Origin: Deltaproteobacteria bacterium | GTDB taxonomy: Bacteria; Myxococcota_A; Polyangia; JAAYKL01 | Reading direction: 5' to 3' | Assembly: GCA_011389755.1 (NCBI GenBank) | Contig: JAABTR010000474.1 | Coordinates: forward strand, 1 to 7,097 | Length of the DNA: 7,097 nt | Shown here: in pieces, positions 1 to 6,566 of the stretch | Position numbering within the stretch: position 1 is the first letter of the stretch | Layout: each line of letters begins with the position of its first letter | Position numbers and translations under genes: made by a program | The notes under the pieces: generated by a model | The model's input: the letters and a program-made list of their open reading frames with translations, nothing else | Told to the model about the DNA's origin: nothing | Databases searched by the model: none

Positions 1-1584
1 ATGCGTATCGACTGTGAGTTCCTTGTCATCGGGAGCGGGGTTGCCGGACTGATGTTTGCCCGCTCCGTGGCGCACGCGGGGAGGGTCGTCATCTTGACAA
101 AAACAGGAGCTGGGGAGTCTGCGACGAGACGAGCCCAGGGCGGCATCGCTTCGGTTGTGGATATTTCCGACAGCTTCGAGTCCCACGTCCAAGATACCCT
201 GATCGCCGGCAGGGGGCTGAGCAAAAGACACGTCGTGGAGCAGTGCGTTCAGGACGGTCCTGCTTGTATCAGGGAGCTGCAAGCGCTCGGGGCTCGCTTC
301 TCTGGGCGGCCCGGCCACCCCGGCGAGCTCGACCTCGGAAGAGAGGGGGGGCACTCTGCGAGGCGCATCGTGCATGCCGACGACGCCACCGGTGAGGAAT
401 TGATCAGGGCTTTGCTCCACGTGGTCCGCGAGCTGCCCAACGTGGAGATCTACGAGAATCACATGGCGGTCGACTTGCTGGTTTCAGACCATGACACCCA
501 AGACCGCGCCTGCCTGGGGGCCTATGTGCTCGACAAGGAGACGGGCAGGGTCGACACTTTTTTGGCCCCGGTGACGGTGCTCGCCACCGGGGGAGCGGGC
601 AAGGTCTACCTCTACACCTCAAACCCGGATGGGGCCACGGGGGATGGCATCGCCATGGCCTATCGCCGCGGCGCGCGGGTCGCGAATATGGAGTTCTTCC
701 AGTTTCACCCCACGATCTTGTACCACCCTCAGTCCAAGGGGAACCTGATCTCAGAGGCGATCCGCGGCGAAGGCGCCATACTCAGGGACGTGGGCGGCAG
801 AGCTTTCATGGGAGATTACGATCCCGCGGGGGATCTGGCCCCCAGAGACGTCGTTGCCCGCGCCATCGACGCTGAGATGAAGCGCAGCGGAGACGACTGC
901 GTCTTTTTGGACGCCTCTCATTTGGACTCAGGCTTTCTCGCCGAGCGCTTCCCCAATATCTCGGCCGTGTGCCGCAATTATGGCATCGATATCTCGAAAG
1001 AGCCGATCCCCGTCGTGCCGGCGGCCCACTATTCGTGCGGAGGTGTCGTCACCGACCTGGACGGCAGGACAGACATCGAAGGGCTCTTCGCCGTGGGAGA
1101 GACGGCCTGCACGGGGCTGCACGGTGCCAATAGACTCGCGTCGAACTCTCTGCTCGAGGGGCTCGTCTTCGCTCATCGCGCGGCAAGCGCCGCGTTGGCC
1201 CAAGAAAAGCCCGATTACCGGGCCGTGCGGGACTGGGAGGTGGGAGACGCCGTGCCCAGCGAGGAATCCGTGGTGGTCTCCCAGGATTGGGAAGAGGTGA
1301 GACGCTACATGTGGAACTACGTCGGCATCGTGCGCTCCAACCGCAGGCTGTCGCGGGCGCGGCGCCGCCAAGATATGATGATGGACGAGATTCGAGAGTA
1401 TTACTGGAAGTACCACATCACCTCGGACCTGTTGGAGCTGCGCAACATCGCCACCGTCGCCGAGCTCATCATCTTGAGCGCGATGCGCCGCCAGGAGAGC
1501 CGCGGACTTCATTTCACCGTCGACTATCCAAGAGAAGATCCCTCTTTTGCCCACGACACGATTCTGAGATGGCTTCCGGATTGA
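1..1584 (+). CDS. nadB: L-aspartate oxidase (NadB)
   Basis: This is a flavoenzyme of the succinate dehydrogenase/fumarate reductase flavoprotein family. It oxidises L-aspartate to iminoaspartate, which quinolinate synthase (NadA) condenses with dihydroxyacetone phosphate, the first steps of de novo NAD synthesis in the cytoplasm. The 527-residue product is close to the usual ~530-540. An FAD-binding Rossmann motif GSGVAG lies at residues 11-16, followed by the family motif RRAQGGIASV. By comparison with E. coli NadB from memory, all key active-site residues are present: Glu115 in REGGHS, His236 in FQFHPT, Arg282 in APRD, His343 in AAHYSCGG and Arg378 in HGANR. The C-terminal helical domain ends with the conserved ESRGLHFTVDYP. 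The ATG at base 1 gives the expected N-terminus, but no ribosome site is visible because the window starts there. No nadA or nadC is in view. The gene appears intact and the assignment is very secure. Confidence 0.97.
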   Translation: MRIDCEFLVIGSGVAGLMFARSVAHAGRVVILTKTGAGESATRRAQGGIASVVDISDSFESHVQDTLIAGRGLSKRHVVEQCVQDGPACIRELQALGARFSGRPGHPGELDLGREGGHSARRIVHADDATGEELIRALLHVVRELPNVEIYENHMAVDLLVSDHDTQDRACLGAYVLDKETGRVDTFLAPVTVLATGGAGKVYLYTSNPDGATGDGIAMAYRRGARVANMEFFQFHPTILYHPQSKGNLISEAIRGEGAILRDVGGRAFMGDYDPAGDLAPRDVVARAIDAEMKRSGDDCVFLDASHLDSGFLAERFPNISAVCRNYGIDISKEPIPVVPAAHYSCGGVVTDLDGRTDIEGLFAVGETACTGLHGANRLASNSLLEGLVFAHRAASAALAQEKPDYRAVRDWEVGDAVPSEESVVVSQDWEEVRRYMWNYVGIVRSNRRLSRARRRQDMMMDEIREYYWKYHITSDLLELRNIATVAELIILSAMRRQESRGLHFTVDYPREDPSFAHDTILRWLPD

Positions 1585-1664
1585 GCCGACGACGGGCGAA
1601 GCCGAGCCTTGCATCCTCGCACCACTGAGAATTTCGTGTTATTTGGGTCTTGGAGGAGGGATTC

Positions 1665-1668
1665 GGAG
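1665..1668 (+). promoter_or_regulatory. Ribosome binding site choosing the ATG at 1675
   Basis: GGAG sits six bases before ATG 1675, with a second purine-rich GGAGGAGGG at 1652-1660. The frame is open further upstream to a TTG at 1609, but that start would add 22 residues before the signal peptide and lacks a good purine-rich site. ATG 1675 is therefore preferred. Confidence 0.7.
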
Positions 1669-1674
1669 AAATTT

Positions 1675-3642
1675 ATGTTCGATCTTCGATTCGAAACGGC
1701 TCTTTTTTCGGGGCGGCCGGCGCTGCTTCGCTCCACTGTCATCGCCGTATCAGTGGCGGTTTTGGCATGCGGAGGACCGGGTAAAGAGAGAGAAGCTGAT
1801 GACAAGAGCCCCTCACTCTCCACCCCGAAGTCCGAGACAGAACCCGCGGGTGACTTTGGCAGCGCAAAGCAGGCGCCGCCTGAGATCGTTGGGGGAGGTC
1901 GCTTTGTTTCGATCCACGCCGAGAGCTTCGATGCCGCTGACCTCGAGAAAAAAAATCTGGTGATGCAGCTGTGCCAGGCCGCCCGGGTCGTGGACGATTA
2001 TAGCTACGCCGCCAAGGGAGACGACGTGGTCTTGCTGCGGGGGATGCTGTCGGGGATCCAGAGGGCGCGCAAAAACATCCGGTCACAGCTTCGAGCCAAG
2101 CTAAGCCCTTACACGGCCGCCTTCTGGGTCAGTCATGGGCCTGAGGATGCGTGGTCCGAGCAGCGCATAAAGGCCTCGTTTATCCCCGGAGAGTTGGCCG
2201 CCGCCGCTCACACCGCCATGGAAAAAGGTTACCCGCTCGGTGCTGGTTCCAGCGACATGGGGGATCTCGGTTCGAATCGCCTCGAGCAGCTCGAGGCGAT
2301 GCTCGCGCGGGTTAGGCCCTTGGTCTTCGGTGAGACGCTTCGTGAACAGCCAGGCGACGAACCGCCGCAGCGGCCTGGGCCTGAGCGAGAGGAATACTTC
2401 GCCACAATGGCAAAAAAAATGGCGCCCGCTCGACTTCTAAGCGACGCCGCGAACCGAAATATTCTGGACAGCGCCGTTCGAGCGGCCGCGGCAGGCACCG
2501 AGCCCGCTTTGAGAGCCTACCAAGCGGCGGTCGCTCAGGCTGCTCCGGTGGTTATGTTGTGGTTGGACTGCCCAGGCTCACAGGATGGGGAAGCAGCCGG
2601 CTGTAACCTGGGCTTGGGAGCTTTGGTCGCCATCCGTGATCACGATTACGAGGTCGTCTTTGAAAGGGTGTCCGAGGCAGCCGAAATTATAGAAGCGGGG
2701 CTACCATTCAAAAAGAAATGGAAGAACAGCGCCTTCGCCGAGGTGAAGCCAAAGCCCCTCGTCTACGAAGCGGTCTGCGGCGCCGGTTCACTCGGGGCGG
2801 CGCTTTTGCCGCAGCTCAAGGGGATGCAGACCCTGATAGCTCTGGGAGAAGGCGATGTGCGGGTCTCTAATCTGGCCGCCGCCGTCGCTCGAGGGGGTGG
2901 CGCCTTGGAGTTTCGCCGCGCCCTATTGGGGCAGGGGGCCGCAGATCGCTGGACGAAATGCGCTGCCGCCAACGCGGCTTTGAGGTTGGCCGTCGAGGAG
3001 GAGCACGCCCCCCGTTCGGGGGTGATGGACCGCGGGAAGAAGAGGGCCCCTGGGCACTACCTCAAAGATCACGCCGCTGTTTGGGAAAAACTCCGCGTCC
3101 GCCTCATGGGGGCGGTCGTCGCAAGTGGCCCCCTGGCGCAGAAGCTCCTTCCCAAATTCGAACCCGACTGCGCGCAGGAGGTGTACGACGACTTGGTGAT
3201 GCGGCCTGTGCTCGATGCTCTTTTAGATGCCGCCTCTAAGGACGAAGATGCCCGGCGGGCAGACCGAATCATCCTCAACTGGTTCAGCTCGAGCTCAAAG
3301 GTGGGGCCGGAAAATGGCGTCTGGCAGACACCTTCGTCCGAGGCCGTCGCCGAGAGTTTAGCGGATCTTTTGAGCTATGTGCAGAAGGTCCGGTCACTGG
3401 GAATTTATATTGAGGCGCAGAAGTTTCTCGAGAAGTACGACAAACCGATAGCCGGGCAATTGATAGCGCGAGCTCAATCGGCTCGAAGCGTCTTCGTAGA
3501 GCGCCTAATAGCGATCTATCCGCTGCTCGAGCGCTCCTCGGATGCTGAGCAGGGCAACGATATCACCCAGCATGTCATGACCGATTTTCTATCCCGTGAG
3601 CGTCGCGACCAACTTCAAAACGGAGTTTTTTTCAACGATTGA
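1675..3642 (+). CDS. Large predicted lipoprotein of unknown function
   Basis: I do not recognise this 655-residue protein. Its N-terminus is a lipoprotein signal: Arg at 14 and 19, a hydrophobic stretch at about 21-31, and the lipobox VLAC with the lipidated cysteine at residue 32. Gly at +2 gives no Asp retention signal, so by the E. coli rule it would go to the outer membrane. A low-complexity, polar linker (about 33-75) follows. The rest reads as mainly alpha-helical, Ala- and Leu-rich and without further membrane segments. The mature part has six more cysteines (residues 100, 299, 310, 368, 429, 499); 299 and 310 frame a short Gly-rich segment, so disulfides are possible in the periplasm. 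Two A8 runs (1948-1955, 2412-2419) lie in the coding sequence. It starts 90 bases after nadB, and a 162-base gap with a hairpin separates it from the porin. The gene call is confident; the function is unknown. Confidence 0.85.
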   Translation: MFDLRFETALFSGRPALLRSTVIAVSVAVLACGGPGKEREADDKSPSLSTPKSETEPAGDFGSAKQAPPEIVGGGRFVSIHAESFDAADLEKKNLVMQLCQAARVVDDYSYAAKGDDVVLLRGMLSGIQRARKNIRSQLRAKLSPYTAAFWVSHGPEDAWSEQRIKASFIPGELAAAAHTAMEKGYPLGAGSSDMGDLGSNRLEQLEAMLARVRPLVFGETLREQPGDEPPQRPGPEREEYFATMAKKMAPARLLSDAANRNILDSAVRAAAAGTEPALRAYQAAVAQAAPVVMLWLDCPGSQDGEAAGCNLGLGALVAIRDHDYEVVFERVSEAAEIIEAGLPFKKKWKNSAFAEVKPKPLVYEAVCGAGSLGAALLPQLKGMQTLIALGEGDVRVSNLAAAVARGGGALEFRRALLGQGAADRWTKCAAANAALRLAVEEEHAPRSGVMDRGKKRAPGHYLKDHAAVWEKLRVRLMGAVVASGPLAQKLLPKFEPDCAQEVYDDLVMRPVLDALLDAASKDEDARRADRIILNWFSSSSKVGPENGVWQTPSSEAVAESLADLLSYVQKVRSLGIYIEAQKFLEKYDKPIAGQLIARAQSARSVFVERLIAIYPLLERSSDAEQGNDITQHVMTDFLSRERRDQLQNGVFFND

Positions 3643-3654
3643 AGCCCGATGAAA

Positions 3655-3689
3655 AAAGGGGGGATCGAGCCGGCGCTCGTCGTCCCTTT
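3655..3689 (+). terminator. Two-part hairpin after the large lipoprotein gene, possible terminator
   Basis: AAAGGG (3655-3660) can pair with CCCTTT (3684-3689), enclosing an internal loop and a perfect inner stem CGAGC (3666-3670) / GCTCG (3675-3679) with loop CGGC. It begins 12 bases after the stop codon. The right side has only three T residues, so it is a weak intrinsic terminator for the + strand. On the - strand the A6 run at 3652-3657 would supply a U tract, but no gene converges from that side. Confidence 0.4.
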
Positions 3690-3720
3690 GACCGATATGG
3701 ATTTATTCGGACTTCTTCGC

Positions 3721-3726
3721 TAATAT
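3721..3726 (+). promoter_or_regulatory. Possible -10 element before the porin gene
   Basis: TAATAT matches the sigma-70 -10 consensus at four of six positions, including the key first T, second A and last T. The segment where a -35 box should lie (around 3698-3703) reads TGGATT, only a weak match, and the better TTGACC at 3688-3693 is too far away (27 bases). If used, transcription would start within the first dyad described at 3728-3742. Confidence 0.25.
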
Positions 3727-3727
3727 C

Positions 3728-3762
3728 CGCTTTGGAAAAGCGAATACCGGTTTGAAAAAGCG
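3728..3762 (+). promoter_or_regulatory. Tandem operator-like dyads upstream of the porin
   Basis: Two related 15-base dyads lie in tandem. The first (3728-3742) is a perfect inverted repeat, CGCTTT-GGA-AAAGCG. The second (3748-3762), CGGTTT-GAA-AAAGCG, has one arm mismatch. Their centres (3735 and 3755) are exactly 20 bases apart, about two helical turns, so both would face the same side of the DNA. The surrounding 20-base units (3727-3746, 3747-3766) agree at 15 of the first 17 positions. This layout is typical of paired sites for a dimeric regulator, and its place between a possible -10 element and the ribosome site would suit repression. The regulator is unknown. Confidence 0.5.
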
Positions 3763-3791
3763 ATGCAAGACTAGTCCTTCGGCGAAGTCAA

Positions 3792-3797
3792 GGGAGG
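3792..3797 (+). promoter_or_regulatory. Ribosome binding site of the porin gene
   Basis: GGGAGG lies seven bases before ATG 3805, and the resulting protein begins directly with a normal signal peptide, which fixes the start. Confidence 0.8.
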
Positions 3798-3804
3798 TCC
3801 GCTC

Positions 3805-5547
3805 ATGAAATCCAAGGTGCGATTCGAAGTGATCCTCGGTGCTGCTCTCATAATCGGTGGGATATCAGTCCCGGCGGGGGCGCAGATCGTGGAAAGAAAG
3901 AAACCCCAGACGATTCGAGACCGCCTGGATGTTCTCGAGATGGAAGCAAAGGAGCTGAACAAGGGGTTGTCCGAGATCCTCGGGACCCAGTCTCCCGAGG
4001 AGTACAGGCAGCTTTTCGAACAGCTGCAGGGGCAACTCGAAAAGCTGACCGCGCGCATCGAAGAGCTCGCCGCCGGTGAGTCCAAGAACGTCTCAGGTGT
4101 CGCGGACAACAAAGCGCGCATCGATGACCTTTTTGCGCAGGTCAGCTCCTTGTCGCAGCAGAACAAGAAACTGACCGAGGAGATCGAGAGGCGAAGTCAA
4201 CACGGATACACGGGTTATCGCGAGGGCCGCGGCTTTTTCCTGGCGAGCCCGGACGCGGCAGAGCCCGAAGACGCGAAGTTCCAGCTGTGGCTCAGCGCTT
4301 ATTTGCGGCCCACCTACTCAATGGCTTTTCAAGAAGAGTGGGAAAAAGATCCCTATGGCCGTTTGCAGTATGATGAAAATGGTAACCCCCAAGGTGGGGA
4401 TATGGCGCTCGTTCGGCATGGGTTTGGTTTTGAAAACGCGAGAATCGATGTCCGCGCGAGAGCTTGGAAGCTCTTTTTGATGCGCATGTCGATGGACCTC
4501 GGGAGGCAGACCGGGCGGGTCATCTATCCCGTCAACGCGGATCTGGCGGTTCCAGAAGGTCAGGGCTTTCAAGGTCGGCTCAACCGCGTGGTCCTTTCGA
4601 CCGACACGCCCCGGTTCCTGCACCTGTACGGTCAAGTGGATCCGACGCCGTGGCTGTCGGTGCGGTTCGGGCAATTCAAGGTGGCGTTCGACCGAGAGAC
4701 CTTGGTCCCAGCGAATCGACTCACCTTCTCCACGCGCTCCTTGGTGACGCGGCGGTACGCTTTTTGGGGGCAATTTCCCATGGGCGAAGACGCGCCTGCC
4801 TACCACTGGGACTACGAGTGGAAGAGGGGCTCGAGCTTCGGTTACGATCGCGGCGTGAGCCTGTCGGGCCGGTTGGCTGATGGGCTGTTCAACTACGAGG
4901 CGGGGGTTTTCAACGGCTCGGGCGTAAACGAGTTCAACGACAACCTCCGCGTGCTCGCAGCCGTGCGACTGTGGTCGGACATGGTCATTCGGAACAGCGC
5001 CGTCGAGGGAGGCTCATTTTCGGGGATGTCCGATCTCGAAAACAGCGCGGATCCCCAGCTGAGCGTCGGCGTCGGGTTTGGGTACGACATGCCTGAGAAC
5101 ACAAACCCCAACGATCCGGCGAATCCGGCAGCCGATTTCTACTCCGAGGAGATCTGCCTGACCGCTGACGCGGCCTTCAAATGGATGGGGCTGTCCGCCT
5201 TTGCGAGCTTCTTTTATCGCAAGGCAGACTATGGCGACACCATCTTCGAGGAGAGCGATATTTCTTCGATTGGAGTGACCGGCCAGCTCGCCTACTACCA
5301 TGCCCCGACGCGTCTGGAGCCGGCTGTTAGATACAGCGTCTATGATGCCGATATGGAATTCGATGGCGATAATGTCCACGAGCTGACCGGCGCCTTGAAT
5401 TACTATGTGCGGGGCAACAATTTGAAGGTCGGTGTTGAGTACCGCGGGATTTATCCGAACGACATGAGCCGCGCCTACGTGCAGCCGATAGGGACCTGGT
5501 TCGACTACTGGCACGAGCTGACCGTGGCCGCCCAGTTCGGGTTTTGA
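3805..5547 (+). CDS. Outer-membrane porin, phosphate-selective porin O/P-like, with N-terminal coiled coil
   Basis: The 580-residue precursor has a Sec signal peptide (Lys/Arg at 2, 4, 6; hydrophobic core 9-22) with likely cleavage after Ala26 in the AGA-Q site. Residues about 36-130 are rich in Leu, Glu, Gln and Lys with heptad-like spacing and read as a coiled coil, plausibly a trimerising periplasmic stalk. A linker with GFFLASPDA (about 143-151) leads to the barrel, from about residue 158, which resembles the OprO/OprP family: alternating aromatic strands, the segment VRFGQFKVAFDRE, and a C-terminal strand ending in Phe (AAQFGF) as needed for BAM-dependent insertion. The roughly 420-residue barrel would suit 16 strands (inference). 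In Pseudomonas, OprP and OprO pass phosphate and polyphosphate; many relatives have unknown substrates, and I see no Pho box here. The HEAT lipoprotein gene follows after 50 bases. The porin call is strong; the substrate is unknown. Confidence 0.88.
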   Translation: MKSKVRFEVILGAALIIGGISVPAGAQIVERKKPQTIRDRLDVLEMEAKELNKGLSEILGTQSPEEYRQLFEQLQGQLEKLTARIEELAAGESKNVSGVADNKARIDDLFAQVSSLSQQNKKLTEEIERRSQHGYTGYREGRGFFLASPDAAEPEDAKFQLWLSAYLRPTYSMAFQEEWEKDPYGRLQYDENGNPQGGDMALVRHGFGFENARIDVRARAWKLFLMRMSMDLGRQTGRVIYPVNADLAVPEGQGFQGRLNRVVLSTDTPRFLHLYGQVDPTPWLSVRFGQFKVAFDRETLVPANRLTFSTRSLVTRRYAFWGQFPMGEDAPAYHWDYEWKRGSSFGYDRGVSLSGRLADGLFNYEAGVFNGSGVNEFNDNLRVLAAVRLWSDMVIRNSAVEGGSFSGMSDLENSADPQLSVGVGFGYDMPENTNPNDPANPAADFYSEEICLTADAAFKWMGLSAFASFFYRKADYGDTIFEESDISSIGVTGQLAYYHAPTRLEPAVRYSVYDADMEFDGDNVHELTGALNYYVRGNNLKVGVEYRGIYPNDMSRAYVQPIGTWFDYWHELTVAAQFGF

Positions 5548-5583
5548 GGTTTTGTTCTCGGCACGCCCGGGGGCTCGGCTTGA

Positions 5584-5588
5584 GGGAG
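5584..5588 (+). promoter_or_regulatory. Ribosome binding site choosing the ATG at 5598
   Basis: GGGAG lies nine bases before ATG 5598. The frame is open back to a TTG at 5544 that overlaps the porin stop codon, but that would put 18 charged residues before the lipoprotein signal. ATG 5598 is the better start. Confidence 0.65.
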
Positions 5589-5597
5589 CACCTTGAA

Positions 5598-6485
5598 ATG
5601 AGGGGAGATCATCGCGAATCAGCCCGCGCCCCACTCGGAGGATTTGGGTCGCTGCTGCTGTCTGCGTGCTTTTTGTGCCTGCTCATAGGGTGCGGGTCCA
5701 AGGATACGAGCGGAGAAAAAAAAGAAGACGGGGCGTTTTTGCCGGTGCGCACGATTTTTGTCCAGATCGAGCCGGGGAGCGTTCTCGACGGGCGCGAAAA
5801 AGAGATCGAGTCTGTCATGGCGAACGACTTTGGAGCGCTGCCTTCTTTGAGCCGGGCGAAGATAGGGCGTGGGATTATCGTCTCTTTGCAGTTCGACAAC
5901 TCGACCGACAAAAGCGGCGCCTTGCTGGAGGTCTCCGCTGACTTTCAGGAGCTGGAAGATCCGATCGCCACAGGCGTCGCATCGACGAGCCTGGACATCT
6001 CCGCCTCGGCCGCCATGGAGATGGTGCGCAAGACCAGCGCCGAGGGCGCGGAGGCGATGAAGAAGCTCCTTTCGCTGGTGGACGCCAAGGACGCTCGCTT
6101 GGCTCACGCGCTGTCGTCTCCGGAACCCGACGAGCAGATCGCCGCGCTTAATTTGCTCGGTCACCGCCGTCTGCGCAAGTATGTTGTAGAGGTAGCCCGC
6201 CTTCTCAAGGATCCACGCGCGCGGGTTGCCGACGAGGCGGCACAGACATTGGTGGAGATAGGGGACCCCAAAGCCGTGCCTCTGCTCATCGCATCCATCG
6301 AGCGCGAGAACCTGCGCAGCGAGGTTCGGGCCGTGGAAGCCATGGGCAAGCTGGGGGGACAGGAGGCGGCGGCGTATCTCGAGATGACGGCGGTGGGCCA
6401 CGAGGTTCCCGAGGTGCGCAGCCTCTCGGAGGTTCTCCTGCGGCGAATTCGTTCGAGCGAAAAAAAATCGAACAAATCCCTTTGA
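5598..6485 (+). CDS. HEAT-repeat lipoprotein of unknown function
   Basis: This 295-residue protein has a lipoprotein signal: Arg at 6 and 10, hydrophobic stretch about 16-31, and lipobox LIGC with the lipidated cysteine at 32. Gly-Ser follow, so no Asp retention signal is present. A short Lys/Glu/Gly linker leads to a domain at about 45-130 that looks beta-rich and that I cannot place. Residues about 175-269 form three HEAT-like helical repeats of roughly 31-32 residues, of the PBS-lyase type, for example around KDPRARVADEAAQTLVEIGD; a fourth, degenerate helix pair may follow. Such repeats usually bind other proteins, so a periplasmic scaffold or adaptor is plausible, but this is inference. 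It starts 50 bases after the porin with no terminator-like hairpin between them, so co-transcription is likely. A8 runs occur just after the lipobox (5716-5723) and near the C-terminus (6460-6467). Confidence 0.85.
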   Translation: MRGDHRESARAPLGGFGSLLLSACFLCLLIGCGSKDTSGEKKEDGAFLPVRTIFVQIEPGSVLDGREKEIESVMANDFGALPSLSRAKIGRGIIVSLQFDNSTDKSGALLEVSADFQELEDPIATGVASTSLDISASAAMEMVRKTSAEGAEAMKKLLSLVDAKDARLAHALSSPEPDEQIAALNLLGHRRLRKYVVEVARLLKDPRARVADEAAQTLVEIGDPKAVPLLIASIERENLRSEVRAVEAMGKLGGQEAAAYLEMTAVGHEVPEVRSLSEVLLRRIRSSEKKSNKSL

Positions 6486-6509
6486 CAATCTGCGCCGGCT
6501 ACGTGTTAT
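6482..6509 (+). promoter_or_regulatory. Sigma-70-type promoter for ilvE
   Basis: A perfect -35 box TTGACA (6482-6487) is followed after 16 bases by TGTTAT (6504-6509), which matches four of six -10 positions but lacks the second-position A. The stop codon of the upstream HEAT lipoprotein gene (6483-6485) lies inside the -35 box. Transcription would start near 6516, giving a leader of about 50 bases. The -35 box is convincing; the -10 box is less so. Confidence 0.6.
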
Positions 6510-6511
6510 GA

Positions 6512-6544
6512 CCCCTAAAAGGCGGTGTATGATAACCCTTGGGG
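6512..6544 (+). other. Possible bulged hairpin in the ilvE leader
   Basis: CCCC (6512-6515) can pair with GGGG (6541-6544), and AAGG (6519-6522) with CCTT (6537-6540), with a three-base bulge TAA and a 14-base loop. No U tract follows, so it is not an intrinsic terminator. It ends ten bases before the ribosome site. It could be chance pairing. Confidence 0.2.
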
Positions 6545-6554
6545 GCAGTCTGGC

Positions 6555-6560
6555 AAGGAG
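6555..6560 (+). promoter_or_regulatory. Ribosome binding site of ilvE
   Basis: AAGGAG lies six bases before ATG 6567, near-ideal strength and spacing, and fixes the ilvE start. Confidence 0.85.
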
Positions 6561-6566
6561 AGCGGA

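Noticed and set aside
928..1614. A 228-codon open frame on the - strand opposite the end of nadB
   Set aside because: It is a shadow of a secure nadB coding region; the translation shows no domain or signal.
1609..1674. Upstream TTG start for the large lipoprotein
   Set aside because: It would put 22 extra residues before the signal peptide, and ATG 1675 has a GGAG at good spacing.
3690..3790. Pho box, considered because of the phosphate-porin family
   Set aside because: No TGTCA-type 11-base direct repeats are present; the repeats here have a 20-base period and a different sequence.
5544..5597. Upstream TTG start for the HEAT lipoprotein, overlapping the porin stop
   Set aside because: It would bury the lipoprotein signal behind a charged extension; ATG 5598 has a usable ribosome site.
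5014..5634. A 206-codon open frame on the - strand opposite the end of the porin gene
   Set aside because: It mirrors porin codons and crosses the intergenic gap without any start signal or recognisable protein.
5619..6488. A 289-codon open frame on the - strand opposite the HEAT lipoprotein gene
   Set aside because: It is antisense to a gene with a signal peptide, lipobox and HEAT repeats, its protein is Arg/His/Gln-rich with no recognisable domain, and GC-rich coding DNA often leaves such frames open.
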